This document shows, piece after piece, positions 7,682-16,533 of a stretch of DNA of 64,000 nucleotides (position 1 is its first letter; every line of letters starts with the position of its first letter). The position numbers and the translations under genes are program-made. The notes beneath the pieces are model-generated. The model worked only from the letters and a program-made list of their open reading frames with translations. It did not search any database and was not told where the DNA came from. The DNA is taken from positions 5,764,001-5,828,000 of the forward strand of contig NZ_SHKL01000001.1 of assembly GCF_004217185.1 (NCBI RefSeq), in the 5' to 3' direction. The stretch is from Pseudonocardia sediminis (lineage in GTDB: Bacteria > Actinomycetota > Actinomycetes > Mycobacteriales > Pseudonocardiaceae).

Positions 7682-8683
7682 TCAGCCCAGGAAGACGTTG
7701 CGGCGCTGCGACAGGAGCCGGTAGAGGGTGTGCTGGATGGTCTCGCGGACCTGGTCGGTCAGGTTGAACACCAGCATCGGGTCCTCGGCGTCGGCCGGGG
7801 TGTGGTCGTCGGTGCGAATCGGCTCGCCGAACTCGATGTACCACTTCGACGGCAGCGGGACCAGACCCGCCGGGCCGAGCAGCGGGAACGTCGGCGTGAT
7901 CGGGAAGTACGGCGCCCCGAACAGGCGCGCCAGCGGCGCGATGTCGCCGATCTTCGGGTAGGTCTCCTCGGCGCCGACGATGGCGCACGGGATGATCGGG
8001 ACGCCGGTGCGCAGCGCGGCCGAGACGAATCCGCCGCGGCCGAAGCGCTGCAGCTTGTAGCGGTCCCGGAACGGCTTGCCGATGCCCTTGAAGCCCTCCG
8101 GGAACACCCCGACCAGCTCGCCGTTGGACATCAGGCGCTCGGCGTCGGGGGTGCAGGCCAGCGTCGCACCGCTCTTGCGGGCCACCGAGCCGGCCACCGG
8201 GAGCCGGAACATCAGGTCCGCCCCGAGCAGGCGCAGGTGCCGCCGGGCCGGGTGCTCGTCGTGCACGGCGACGGTGGACATCATCGCGTCCAGCGGCAGC
8301 GTGCCGGAGTGGTTGGCGACCAGCAGCGCACCACCGGTGTCCGGCACGTGGTGCATGCCGATCGTCTCCACCCGGAACCACTTCTGGTAGAGCGGGCGCA
8401 GGGCCGGCAGCACGAGGTTGTCGGCGAGCTCGGCGTCGAACCCGAACTCGTCGACGGCGTAGTCACCGGCGAGGCGGCGGCGCAGGAACTCCAGCACCTC
8501 GGTGAGCGCGATCTCCCAGCCGGGCGGCGGGGTCTCGTCGGCCTCCTCCGGGGCCGGTGGCGCGACCGCCTCGACCACGGACGGGCGCGCGGTGTCGTCG
8601 CGGTGCCGGGGGTCCTCGTCGCGGCGCCGGGTCCGGGCCGGACCACGGCTGCCCCGGATCGGGATCACCCGGGCCTCGGTCAT
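7682..8683 (-). CDS. 1-acyl-glycerol-phosphate acyltransferase-like protein (PlsC superfamily)
   Basis: The 333-residue protein has an Arg-rich N-terminal region followed by an acyltransferase domain with VANHSGTLPLD (the histidine/aspartate block, with wider spacing than the classic H-x4-D), VFPEGFKG (substrate-binding block) and VPIIPCAIVG. It should transfer acyl groups to a lipid acceptor at the inner membrane. ATG 8683 is chosen because AGGGGGA precedes it; the frame is open further. It follows the epimerase on the same strand, the order of galE2-Rv0502 in M. tuberculosis. Acceptor lipid unknown. Confidence 0.82.
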   Translation of the reverse strand: MTEARVIPIRGSRGPARTRRRDEDPRHRDDTARPSVVEAVAPPAPEEADETPPPGWEIALTEVLEFLRRRLAGDYAVDEFGFDAELADNLVLPALRPLYQKWFRVETIGMHHVPDTGGALLVANHSGTLPLDAMMSTVAVHDEHPARRHLRLLGADLMFRLPVAGSVARKSGATLACTPDAERLMSNGELVGVFPEGFKGIGKPFRDRYKLQRFGRGGFVSAALRTGVPIIPCAIVGAEETYPKIGDIAPLARLFGAPYFPITPTFPLLGPAGLVPLPSKWYIEFGEPIRTDDHTPADAEDPMLVFNLTDQVRETIQHTLYRLLSQRRNVFLG

Positions 8684-8718
8684 CGCGTCGTCCCCCTGGT
8701 TCGTCTTTCCCCGCATGG

Positions 8719-9765
8719 TCACCGCAACGCCTTCGCCACGCTCAGCACACCGCGCTCGATCGCCTCGATGCGCTCGGCGCCGAGGATCGGCCTCAGCGCC
8801 TGGCCCCGCACGAAGTCGTCGAAGGCCTGCGTCGTCGTCCAGCGCGGTACGAACCCGAACTCCTCGCGCAGACGGTGCAGGTCCACCACCCGGCCGAAGT
8901 TCAGGAAGCGCATCTGCTCCGGTGAGAAGTCCACGACCCGGGCCCCGCGCAGGACCCGGCTGACCGGCCCGACCGCGCTCATCGGCACCGGGACCGCGAC
9001 CTTGCCGGCCCGGCGGATGGCCTGCGAGAGCATCAGCACGCCGTCGGCCGCCACGTTGAACACGCCGGGCAGCTCGTGGGTCGCCGCGCGCTCGAGGACG
9101 GCGAGCGCGTCCTCCTCGTGCAGCAGCTGGACCCGGGCGTCGAACCCGAGCACGGTCGGCACCACCGGGAGCGCGAAGTACCGGGTGAGGACGGTGTCGA
9201 TGCGCGGGCCGATGAAGTTCGCGAAGCGCAGCACCGTCGTCGTGACGTCCGGGCGGCGGCGGCGGAAGCCGCGCAGGTAGCCCTCGATCTCGGCGGCGTC
9301 CTTCGCGTAGCCGCCCGAGGGCAGGTCCTTCGGGCCGGTGGCCTCGTCGAACACCGCGGGGTCGCGCGGGCTGGAGCCGTAGACGGCGGTCGTCGACTTG
9401 AGGACGACGCGCCGGACCGTCGTCGCCTTCTGGCACGCGGCGAGCAGCTGCATCGTGCCGATCACGTTCATCTCCTTCATCGTCGCCCGGCCCCCGGCGG
9501 AGCCGGGGCTCGCGGACAGCGACGCGTGCACGACGGTGTCCACCGAGGCGGAGGAGATGACCTTGGAGATGAGGGGGTTGCGGATGTCGGCGCGGACGAA
9601 CTCCGCGCGGCCCATCCGCTTGAGCAGGTCACGCGGGGGCGGGACGGTGTCCACCCCGAGGACCCGGTCGATGTCCGGGTTCGCGGCCAGGCGGGCCGCG
9701 AGGTGCCCGCCCAGGAACCCGCTCACGCCGGTGACGAGCACCACGGAGGGGGTCGGCTGCGGCAT
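8719..9765 (-). CDS. NAD-dependent epimerase/dehydratase (SDR, GalE2-like)
   Basis: The 348-residue protein begins with the Rossmann motif VTGVSGFLGGHLA and contains the extended-SDR catalytic segment around YGSSPRD and GGYAKDAAE (Tyr-x3-Lys). It should use NAD(P) on a nucleotide sugar or related substrate. It sits between the bS22 gene and the acyltransferase, as galE2 (Rv0501) does in M. tuberculosis. ATG 9765 has an AGG-containing ribosome site. Substrate is not predictable. Confidence 0.85.
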   Translation of the reverse strand: MPQPTPSVVLVTGVSGFLGGHLAARLAANPDIDRVLGVDTVPPPRDLLKRMGRAEFVRADIRNPLISKVISSASVDTVVHASLSASPGSAGGRATMKEMNVIGTMQLLAACQKATTVRRVVLKSTTAVYGSSPRDPAVFDEATGPKDLPSGGYAKDAAEIEGYLRGFRRRRPDVTTTVLRFANFIGPRIDTVLTRYFALPVVPTVLGFDARVQLLHEEDALAVLERAATHELPGVFNVAADGVLMLSQAIRRAGKVAVPVPMSAVGPVSRVLRGARVVDFSPEQMRFLNFGRVVDLHRLREEFGFVPRWTTTQAFDDFVRGQALRPILGAERIEAIERGVLSVAKALR

Positions 9766-9894
9766 GGATGCGACCTCGCAGAGACGTCGAGAGAGGAACG
9801 CCGGGAAGAGATGATGCTAGCGGCAGCACGGAGTGGTGTGAGCGGCGCGCACACGTGAGGTCCGTCGCCACGGCCCCACACCGGTCACACGAAA

Positions 9895-9946
9895 CCGGCC
9901 GCGCGCACCCAGCTCCGGTATCGGGCTGAAAGGTGCACGCGGCCGG
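9895..9946 (-). terminator. Long imperfect hairpin downstream of bS22
   Basis: Arms 9895-9909 and 9932-9946 pair over 15 positions with one mismatch around a 22-base loop. It lies just after the bS22 stop on the minus strand, so it probably ends or trims that highly expressed transcript before the epimerase gene. Confidence 0.55.
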
Positions 9947-9952
9947 CGTGGA

Positions 9953-10054
9953 TCACTTACCGAGCTTGCGCCGCTGCACCCGGGTCTTGCGCAGCAGCTT
10001 GCGGTGCTTCTTCTTCGACATCCGCTTGCGCCGCTTCTTGATGACCGAGCCCAT
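9953..10054 (-). CDS. Small ribosomal subunit protein bS22 (AURKAIP1/COX24 family)
   Basis: A 33-residue, extremely basic protein: it starts MGSVIKKRRKRMSKKK and ends RRKLGK. This is the actinobacterial 30S protein formerly annotated as Rv0500B-like. AAGGAG lies 8 bases before ATG 10054. It follows the HTH gene, as in M. tuberculosis (Rv0500A-Rv0500B). A possible -10 (TAGAGT) on the minus strand at 10186-10191 would give a leader of about 125 bases. Confidence 0.9.
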   Translation of the reverse strand: MGSVIKKRRKRMSKKKHRKLLRKTRVQRRKLGK

Positions 10055-10239
10055 GGAGCGCTCCTTCTACGTTTCGTCCTGAGGTCTTCGCACGACCCTG
10101 CACACCGGGGTGGCCGAAGGGCCGGCAACGTCCACGTGCAACACGCGGACGCCCGCGACCGGCGAGGGTCGACAGCCGAACCATCACTCTACCGGTCGTC
10201 GCGGACGAACCGCCGGGTGGCCCAGGCTAGGGCGCTCGC

Positions 10240-10452
10240 TCAGCCGGCGTCGAAGTAGGCGTTGCGGAGGTAGTCCTCCACGGCGCGCTGCGGGACCCGG
10301 AAGGAGCGGCCGACCCGGGCCGCGGGCAGCTCGCCGGAGTGCACGAGCCGGTACACGGTCATCTTGGACACGCGCATCATCGACGCCACCTCGGCCACGG
10401 TCAGGAACTGGACCTGGCTGGGACGTAACGCCTCGGGACGCTCGGCTGCCAT
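10240..10452 (-). CDS. Small MerR/excisionase-type helix-turn-helix DNA-binding protein
   Basis: The 70-residue protein is essentially one winged HTH: FLTVAEVASMMRVSKMTVYRLVHSG is shown here by its parts TVAEVASMMRVS and MTVYRLVHSGELPA, then VGRSFRVPQRAVEDYL. It belongs to the BldC/excisionase-like group and matches Rv0500A by position and length. It may act as a small architectural regulator. ATG 10452 is preceded by AAGGTGG. Its targets are unknown. Confidence 0.85.
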   Translation of the reverse strand: MAAERPEALRPSQVQFLTVAEVASMMRVSKMTVYRLVHSGELPAARVGRSFRVPQRAVEDYLRNAYFDAG

Positions 10453-10629
10453 CCGAACACCACCTTCTCCTCGTCGCACCGCGACCGCCGGAGTTCGCTC
10501 CGTCGCAACGCGATGTTCTGGACGAGAGTACCGGGACGGATGTGACGATCGGCATCCAGTGGGGCCATCCGTTCGAGTCACGGCGTCGCGCGTCAGAGTG
10601 ACGATGAGTCGCTCTTTCCGGCGAACGGG

Positions 10630-11436
10630 TCAACGCACGGCGCGGCCGAGATCCACCGACCGATCGTGCGCGGCCACGATCGCGTCCATCCACGCGGACC
10701 GGACGCCGTGGCGTTCGAGCTCGCGCAGGGCCGCCGCGGTCGTCCCGGCCGGCGAGGTCACGTTCTCCCGCAGCACGCCCGGGTGCTCGCCGGACTCGCG
10801 CAGCATCCGGGCCGCGCCCAGCGCCGTCTGCACGGTGAGCTCGGTCGCCGCGGGGCGCGCCAGACCCAGCGCCACCCCGGCCTCGATCATCGCCTCGGCG
10901 ACGAGGAAGAAGTAGGCGGGCCCCGAGCCCGAGATCGCGGTCGCGGCGTCCTGCTGCGACTCCGGCACCCGCAGCGTGGCGCCGACGGTCGCCAGCATCG
11001 ACTCCACCGTGTCCAGGTGCGCGTCGGTGGCGTGGCGGCCCGGGGAGATCGCGCACATCGCGGCGCCGAGCAGCATCGGGGTGTTCGGCATGACGCGCAC
11101 GACGGGCGTCCCGTCCGGCAGCCCGCCCTCGAACAGCGAGGTCGGCAGCCCCGCGCACAGCGAGACCACGAGCGCGCCGGGCTCGAGCGACGCGGCGACG
11201 TCGGTCAGCAGCGGAGCGATGTCCTGCGGCTTCACCGCGACGACGACGGTGCCGGCGCCCGCGACGGCCTCGGCGAGCGGCGCCGCGGCGATCCCGAGCC
11301 TGTCCGACAGCTCCGCGGCCCGTTCCGGGTAGCGCTCGCTGAACACCAGCCCGTCCGCCCCGTGCCCGGCCGCGAGCAACCCGCTCAGCAGCGCCTCACC
11401 GATCCGCCCGCCACCCAGTACCGCGATACGTGTCAT
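10630..11436 (-). CDS. proC: Pyrroline-5-carboxylate reductase
   Basis: The 268-residue protein begins with the dinucleotide-binding motif VLGGGRIGEALLSG, carries MPNTPMLLGAAM, and near the C-terminus has SGSGPAYFFL and the family signature around ENVTSPAGTTAAAL. It reduces pyrroline-5-carboxylate to L-proline in the cytoplasm. Length is normal. ATG 11436 has no ribosome site but has TACGAT six bases upstream, suggesting a leaderless transcript independent of the upstream thioesterase gene. Confidence 0.95.
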   Translation of the reverse strand: MTRIAVLGGGRIGEALLSGLLAAGHGADGLVFSERYPERAAELSDRLGIAAAPLAEAVAGAGTVVVAVKPQDIAPLLTDVAASLEPGALVVSLCAGLPTSLFEGGLPDGTPVVRVMPNTPMLLGAAMCAISPGRHATDAHLDTVESMLATVGATLRVPESQQDAATAISGSGPAYFFLVAEAMIEAGVALGLARPAATELTVQTALGAARMLRESGEHPGVLRENVTSPAGTTAAALRELERHGVRSAWMDAIVAAHDRSVDLGRAVR

Positions 11437-11442
11437 GGCCGG

Positions 11443-11448
11443 ATCGTA
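11443..11448 (-). promoter_or_regulatory. Leaderless -10 element of proC
   Basis: TACGAT on the minus strand ends 6 bases before ATG 11436, so transcription should begin at or next to the start codon. No Shine-Dalgarno sequence is present. Confidence 0.55.
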
Positions 11449-11477
11449 GGACCGGAGCCGATCGGCCCTGGGGCAGG

Positions 11478-12308
11478 TCAGTCCCGGGGCAGGGGGGCCA
11501 GTGCGATCTGGCGGGCCTGGCACACCAGGCGCCCGGACGAGTCGACGACGGAGAGGTCCTCGTCGAACCACGTCCCGACGACCGCCTCCGACCGCGAGTC
11601 CACACGCAGCCAGCCCGGCGCCGGGTGTCCGCGCAGCAGCGCGGTGAGCTGCACCGTGGGCGCCCAGCCCGGGCTGCCACCGAGGTTGAAGACCGTCGGC
11701 GGCAGGATGTCGCCGGCCAGCAGCGCGAACAGGACGTCGGGGTCCTCGCCGTGCGGGCGCACCCATCCGCTCATCACCGGCGGGCCGGTCTCGCCGCGGG
11801 CGAACGCGTTGGCCTCCGGCGGGTAGCGCAGCTCGCAGGCCGAGGACAGGCCCTTCGCGGGGCGGTCCGGCGGGTTCGGGTCCACCGCGTCCGGTGTCGG
11901 CTCGGCCGGGCGGGTGGACTCCTCGGCCCAGCGCGGGGCGTCGGTCGGGAGCACCCCGGCGGTGACCGTGCCGTGCAGCATCAGCCTGTCGCCCTGCACC
12001 AGGCGCACCGCGCAGGACGACACCGTGCGACCGATCTTGAGCGGCTCGGTGACGAGCTCGACCGGACCCAGGTCGGGTGCGCGCAGGAAGTCCGCGGAGA
12101 CCGCCAGCGGGTCCAGTTCGGTGCCGGTCTCGGCGGCCAGGCGGGACAGCGCGGCGCGGGCCAGCAGCACCAGCAGCAGCCCGCCGTGGGCCTTCGGGCC
12201 GACGGCCCAGACGTCGTCGAGCTCGGCGCGGTAGCGGCCCCCGCCGAGGTCGGCGAGCACGTGGGCGTCGGAGAACGGACGGCCCGTGCGGACCGATGGG
12301 GCACTCAT
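11478..12308 (-). CDS. Thioesterase-like (double hotdog) family protein
   Basis: The 276-residue protein resembles the TesB-like acyl-CoA thioesterase superfamily: an N-terminal hotdog half (KAHGGLLLVLLARAAL) and a C-terminal half with LRVDSRSEAVVGTWFDEDLSVVDSSGRLV, quoted here only by its ends LRVDSRSE and DSSGRLV. The position between isomerase and proC corresponds to Rv0499 in M. tuberculosis. ATG 12308 is preferred over an upstream start at 12347; neither has a convincing ribosome site. It may hydrolyse acyl-CoA thioesters; activity is not proven. Confidence 0.75.
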   Translation of the reverse strand: MSAPSVRTGRPFSDAHVLADLGGGRYRAELDDVWAVGPKAHGGLLLVLLARAALSRLAAETGTELDPLAVSADFLRAPDLGPVELVTEPLKIGRTVSSCAVRLVQGDRLMLHGTVTAGVLPTDAPRWAEESTRPAEPTPDAVDPNPPDRPAKGLSSACELRYPPEANAFARGETGPPVMSGWVRPHGEDPDVLFALLAGDILPPTVFNLGGSPGWAPTVQLTALLRGHPAPGWLRVDSRSEAVVGTWFDEDLSVVDSSGRLVCQARQIALAPLPRD

Positions 12309-12368
12309 GGGGGACAGACCTATCACCCGGACGCGGTCACCGACCACGCCGGGACCGTGTGACGTCCG

Positions 12369-13238
12369 TCAGGACCGGCCGGCGGGCTCGGGCACCTGCG
12401 GCGTCGGCCGGTACGTGGCCGTCGGCGCCAGGTGCAGGCGGGCGAAGAGCAGCGACTCCGCGAGCAGCCCGGTCCGTTCCAGGCGGGTGCGGCAGCGGCG
12501 GGTGCTGACCTCCAGCACGACGACGCCGCCGGCGCCGGCGAACACGCCGTCGGCCAGGGTCTGGCACACCTCGGCGCAGGGCTGGGTGCCGCGGCCGGGC
12601 ACCAGGTGCTCGTCCTTCGGGCGGCCGGAGCCGTCGGTGAGGTGCAGGTGGGTCAGCCGGTCGCCCATCCGCCGCATCATCGCCAGCGCGTCCGAGCCGG
12701 CGGCGGCGGTGTGCGAGAGGTCGAGGGTGTAGTTGCGGTGCCCGACCTCGGTCGGGTCGTAGCCGGGCGCGTAGGGCACGGTACTGATCGCGCCCCGGGT
12801 CACCGGGAACATGTTCTCCACCGGCAGCGCGACGCCCTGGTACTCCCCCGCGCGGGCCACCTCGTCGGCGAACGCGGAGGCGTAGCGGCGCTGCCAGCGG
12901 AACGGCGGGTGCATCACGACCGTCCGGGCGCCGAGCTTGTCGGCGGCGTCGACGGAGCGGCGGATCCGCTCCACCGGGTCCGCGCCCCAGACCCGCTGGG
13001 TCACGGCCAGGCACGGCGCGTGGATCGCCAGCACCGGCACGCCGTAGCGATGGGACAGGCGGTCGACGGCCCGGACGTCCTGGCTGACCGGGTCGGTCCA
13101 GACCATCAGCTCGACACCGTCGTAGCCCAGCTCCGCGGCGATGGCGAAGCCCGCCTCGACGCCCTCCGGGTAGACCGATGCGGTGGACAGCGCGACCGGA
13201 ACACTCACATGACGTGCAGTCGCCCCCCGGTCGCTCAT
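12369..13238 (-). CDS. Sugar phosphate isomerase/epimerase-like TIM-barrel protein
   Basis: The 289-residue protein has the AP-endonuclease-2/xylose-isomerase-like fold: repeated metal-ligand segments such as GYDGVELMVW, LAIHAPC, VVMHPPF, PVENMFP, YTLDLSHTA and HLHLTDG. It should be a divalent-metal enzyme; the substrate is unknown. ATG 13238 lies directly after the TAA of the upstream membrane-protein gene, so translation is probably coupled. It matches Rv0498 by position. Confidence 0.82.
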   Translation of the reverse strand: MSDRGATARHVSVPVALSTASVYPEGVEAGFAIAAELGYDGVELMVWTDPVSQDVRAVDRLSHRYGVPVLAIHAPCLAVTQRVWGADPVERIRRSVDAADKLGARTVVMHPPFRWQRRYASAFADEVARAGEYQGVALPVENMFPVTRGAISTVPYAPGYDPTEVGHRNYTLDLSHTAAAGSDALAMMRRMGDRLTHLHLTDGSGRPKDEHLVPGRGTQPCAEVCQTLADGVFAGAGGVVVLEVSTRRCRTRLERTGLLAESLLFARLHLAPTATYRPTPQVPEPAGRS

Positions 13239-13240
13239 CG

Positions 13241-14749
13241 TTACCGGTCCAGGAGCACGAGTATCGCCGGGGACACCGTCAGCAGCAGTCCGACCAGCAC
13301 GGCGAACATCGTCGTCTTCAGGTCGTCGTTGCGCAACAGCGCCCGCACCCCGAGCACGAGGCCCACGGTGAGCACCACGGCCAGGGCCAGCGCGACCACC
13401 GGCAGCGAGAACCACAGGTACCGGAAGCCCACCCAGACCCCGGCGCCCACGACGGCGCCGCCGATCCACTGGGCGATGACCATCGCCCACGCCTGGCCGG
13501 TCCCGGCCGCCCGCTCCGGCGGCACGTCGTCGACGTCCGGCCCGGCGTCGGCACGGTCGGCCTCCGCGGCCGCGGTCCGGCGGCCGAGGAGCCCCCGCTT
13601 GCGGCGCGGCGGCTCGTCCTCGTCGTCGGTCAGACCGGCGGCGCGCTCGCCGTGGTCCTCGTAGTCGTCGTCGAGGTCGTCGAGGTCGGCCGGGCCGAAC
13701 CCGGCCTCGGTGGGGGGACCGCCGTCGGACGGCACCGGTGCGCGACGGCCGCGCGGACGGACGTCGTCGGCCTCGCCCTCCGGGCAGTCGGTCCACTCGC
13801 CGTCGACGTCGTCGTGCAGCGGCGGGCCGCCGAGCTGCGTGGGCGGGCCGCCGTCGTCGTCCAGCACCGGGGCGCCGTACTGCGTCGGCGGGCAGCCGTC
13901 GGCGTCGGCGCCGCGCGGCGGACGGGTGTCGAACGCGCCGGTGGGGCCGTCACCGGTCTCGTCGAAGCGCGCGATCTGCTCGGTCCGGCCACCGCCGCGG
14001 ACCGGCGGCCCGGGCGGCGGTACCGGCTCGCCGCGGTACGGCGGGGCGGGCGGCGGGGCCTGCGGTGCGAGGGCCTGCGGTGCAACTGATTGCGGCGCGA
14101 GGGCCTGCGGTGCAACTGACTGCGGCGCGAGGGCCTGCGGTGCAACTGACTGCGGCGCGAGGGCCTGCGGGGGCGGCGGGGGTGCCGGGCGGTCGGGGTA
14201 GGGCTCGGGGCGCGGGGGCGGACCGGCCGGGGCGCCGCGCGGAGCGGGCGGCCGGAAGGCCTCGCGGTCGGGGGCACCGGTGTCGTAGCCGCCGTCCTGA
14301 CCGCCGCGGCCGTACCCGGCCGGCGCGGGGGCGCCGCGGTCGGACCCGGTGGCCCCGTACCCGTTCGCGTCGCGGCCGTGGGGCCCGTGCCCGTTGGCAC
14401 CGTTGGAGCCGTACCCGTCGGGGCCGTGACCGCCGTTGGATCCGTAGCCGTTCGAGGCGTAACCGTTGGGCTCGTAACCGCTCGGCTCGAAGGCGGACGG
14501 CCGCGGTGCGCCGTTACCGGCACCACGGGGAGGGGCGCCGTAGGGCACCGGCTCCCGGCTCGGCGGCGGCTCGGGCAGCCGGGGCGGGGACGCGACGCGC
14601 CCGGCGTCCACCGGCGCGTCGACGAAGCCGGCGTCCGGCTCGTCGTCGACCGCACGCCGGCGCCGGCGGCGGCCGGTCTGCGCGCCGTTGTTCTCGGCGA
14701 GCAGCTCCGCGACCGTGCGCTGACGGGGCTCTCCGCTGTCCACACTCAT
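13241..14749 (-). CDS. Proline-rich membrane protein, Rv0497-like
   Basis: The 502-residue protein has a long disordered cytoplasmic part (1-400) rich in Pro, Gly, Asn and Asp, then two or three TM helices near the C-terminus (QWIGGAVVGAGVWVGFRYLW region, VVALALAVVLTVGLVLGV, TMFAVLVGLLLTVSPAILVLL). The start resembles the short conserved motif TVAELLAENN found in Rv0497-type proteins. A 10-residue unit (PQALAPQSVA) is repeated. ATG 14749 overlaps the ppx stop as ATGA. Function unknown; it is always next to ppx in related genomes, which suggests a stress or envelope role. Confidence 0.78.
   Translation of the reverse strand: MSVDSGEPRQRTVAELLAENNGAQTGRRRRRRAVDDEPDAGFVDAPVDAGRVASPPRLPEPPPSREPVPYGAPPRGAGNGAPRPSAFEPSGYEPNGYASNGYGSNGGHGPDGYGSNGANGHGPHGRDANGYGATGSDRGAPAPAGYGRGGQDGGYDTGAPDREAFRPPAPRGAPAGPPPRPEPYPDRPAPPPPPQALAPQSVAPQALAPQSVAPQALAPQSVAPQALAPQAPPPAPPYRGEPVPPPGPPVRGGGRTEQIARFDETGDGPTGAFDTRPPRGADADGCPPTQYGAPVLDDDGGPPTQLGGPPLHDDVDGEWTDCPEGEADDVRPRGRRAPVPSDGGPPTEAGFGPADLDDLDDDYEDHGERAAGLTDDEDEPPRRKRGLLGRRTAAAEADRADAGPDVDDVPPERAAGTGQAWAMVIAQWIGGAVVGAGVWVGFRYLWFSLPVVALALAVVLTVGLVLGVRALLRNDDLKTTMFAVLVGLLLTVSPAILVLLDR
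14071..14160. repeat. Three in-frame 30-bp tandem repeats
   Basis: Three almost identical 30-base units, with partial units on each side, lie within the proline-rich membrane protein gene and encode PQALAPQSVA. Units differ by one T/C change. Being multiples of three they keep frame and are likely to vary in number between strains. Confidence 0.85.
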
Positions 14750-15774
14750 CCCGACCACCGTGCCCTGTGCGTCGCCGAGGGTCCAAGTCCGGTCCCGGAT
14801 TCCTGCGCCGAGCGGTCGGCCCTCGTCGGTCTCGATCCCCGCTCGGCCCCGTCGAGCTGGTCGAACCGGCGGAGGATCACTCCCTCGCGCAGCGCCCACG
14901 GGCAGATGTCCAGCTCGGACACCCCGAGCGCGCTCATCGCGGACTGCGCGACGACGGCACCGGCCACCAGCTGGTGCGCCCGGCTCGGGCTCACGCCCTC
15001 CAGCTCGGCGAGGTCGCCACTGGACATCCGGCTGATGAACGCCGTCAGCTGCCGCAGCCCGACCGCGGACAGGGTCCGCGGCGCGCGCGGCCCCTCGCTG
15101 GACGGGGCGGCGCCGGCCAGGCGGGCCAGCGAACGGAACGTCTTCGACGTGCCGACGGCGCGGTCCGGGTCCCCGGCGATCCGCAGCCGCCCGGCGACCG
15201 GGGCGAGGTCGGCGTCCACCTTCGCCCGCAGGCGGTCGATCTCGGCGCGGCTCGGCGGGTCGCCCGTGAACCACTCCCGGGTCAGCCGCCCGGCGCCCAG
15301 CGGCAGCGACGCCGCCTCCTCGGGCATCTCGTCGCGCCCGACCGCCATCTCCAGCGAGCCGCCGCCGATGTCGAGGGCCAGCAGACGCCCCGCGGACCAG
15401 CCGAACCAGCGGCGGACGGCGAGGAAGGTGTAGCGCGCCTCGTCCTCGCCGTGCAGCACCTCGAGCGAGACCCCGGTCTCGTCGTGCACCTTGGCCAGGA
15501 CCTCGGCGGAGTTGGTGGCGTCGCGCAGCGCGGAGGTGGCGAACGCCATCAGGTCGTCGCAGCCGGCGGCGCGGGCGGAGTCGCGCGCCTTGTGCACGCT
15601 CTCGACCAGCGCCCGGACGCCGCCCTTGGTCAGGGCCCCCCGGGAGTCCAGGTTCTCGGCCAGGCGCAGCTGGTCCTTGTCCGAGGACATCGGCTTGGGG
15701 TGAGCGCCGCTGTGGGCGTCCACCATGAGCAGGTGGACGGTGTTGGATCCGACGTCGAGCACGGCCAGGCGCAC
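14746..15774 (-). CDS. Exopolyphosphatase/pppGpp phosphohydrolase family protein
   Basis: The 342-residue protein has the acetate/sugar kinase-Hsp70-actin fold of Ppx/GppA: VLDVGSNTVHLL at the N-terminus, AFATSALRDA, the glycine-rich DIGGGSLEM and a C-terminal PWALREGVI segment. It should hydrolyse polyphosphate or pppGpp. It has only the short catalytic part, like M. tuberculosis PPX1 (Rv0496), which lies in the same gene order with proC. GTG 15774 is chosen over the tandem GTG 15777 because TAACCT lies exactly 6 bases upstream. Overlaps the next gene by ATGA. Confidence 0.87.
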   Translation of the reverse strand: MRLAVLDVGSNTVHLLMVDAHSGAHPKPMSSDKDQLRLAENLDSRGALTKGGVRALVESVHKARDSARAAGCDDLMAFATSALRDATNSAEVLAKVHDETGVSLEVLHGEDEARYTFLAVRRWFGWSAGRLLALDIGGGSLEMAVGRDEMPEEAASLPLGAGRLTREWFTGDPPSRAEIDRLRAKVDADLAPVAGRLRIAGDPDRAVGTSKTFRSLARLAGAAPSSEGPRAPRTLSAVGLRQLTAFISRMSSGDLAELEGVSPSRAHQLVAGAVVAQSAMSALGVSELDICPWALREGVILRRFDQLDGAERGSRPTRADRSAQESGTGLGPSATHRARWSG

Positions 15775-15780
15775 CACGAC

Positions 15781-15786
15781 AGGTTA
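15781..15786 (-). promoter_or_regulatory. Leaderless -10 element of the ppx-like gene
   Basis: TAACCT on the minus strand, 6 bases before GTG 15774. It implies that ppx and the downstream membrane-protein/isomerase genes have a promoter separate from senX3-regX3. Confidence 0.5.
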
Positions 15787-15842
15787 CCGACCCGTTATCG
15801 GGGAGTCCCGGAGGTGCCCGTCACTCTCCGCCCACCGATCCG

Positions 15843-16532
15843 CTACACGTCGAACTTGTAACCCAGTCCCCGCACCGTGACCAGGTGCTGCGGAGTGGAC
15901 GGGTCGTGCTCCACCTTGGACCGCAGACGCTTCACGTGGACGTCGAGGGTCTTGGTGTCGCCGACGTAGTCGGCACCCCACACGCGGTCGATCAGCTGGG
16001 CCCGGGTGAGCACCCGCCCGACGTTGCGCAGCAGGTACTCCAGCAGGTCGAACTCCTTGAGCGGGAGTGCGACCTCGCTGCCCCCGACGGAGACGACGTG
16101 GCGCTCGACGTCCATCCGGACCGGGCCGGCCTCCAGGATCCCGGAGCCGCTGTCGGTCTCGGTGGTGCCCTCGCCGCCGCGGCGCAGCACCGCCCGCACC
16201 CGGGCGATCAGCTCGCGCGCCGAGTACGGCTTGGTCACGTAGTCGTCGGCGCCGAGCTCGAGCCCGACCACCTTGTCGATCTCGCTGTCGCGCGCCGTCA
16301 CCATGATCACCGGGACGGCGGAGCGGGAGCGCAGCGCCTTGCAGACGTCGGTGCCGCTCATCCCGGGCAGCATCAGGTCGAGCAGCACGATGTCGGCGCC
16401 GTTGCGGTCGAACTCGGACAGCGCGTCGTTGCCGTTCGCCGCGACGGCGGTGGTGAACCCCTCCTTGCGCAGCATGAACGCGATCGGGTCGGCGAAGGAC
16501 TCCTCGTCCTCCACGATCAGAACCCTGGTCAT
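15843..16532 (-). CDS. regX3: Two-component response regulator RegX3
   Basis: The 229-residue OmpR/PhoB-type regulator has a receiver domain (acidic pocket VEDEE, phosphoacceptor Asp52 in VLLDLMLPG, conserved Lys in TKPYS) and a C-terminal winged helix (LPLKEFDLLEYLLRN, DVHVKRLRSKVE). It should respond to phosphate limitation when phosphorylated by SenX3. One base separates it from senX3, and its ribosome site (GGAGG, spacing 5) lies inside the senX3 end. Unlike M. tuberculosis, no MIRU repeats lie between the two genes. Confidence 0.95.
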   Translation of the reverse strand: MTRVLIVEDEESFADPIAFMLRKEGFTTAVAANGNDALSEFDRNGADIVLLDLMLPGMSGTDVCKALRSRSAVPVIMVTARDSEIDKVVGLELGADDYVTKPYSARELIARVRAVLRRGGEGTTETDSGSGILEAGPVRMDVERHVVSVGGSEVALPLKEFDLLEYLLRNVGRVLTRAQLIDRVWGADYVGDTKTLDVHVKRLRSKVEHDPSTPQHLVTVRGLGYKFDV

Positions 16533-16533
16533 C

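Noticed and set aside
14071..14160. 30-bp repeats that could suggest a CRISPR array
   Set aside because: Units are directly joined without spacers and encode an in-frame PQALAPQSVA repeat in a long conserved protein.
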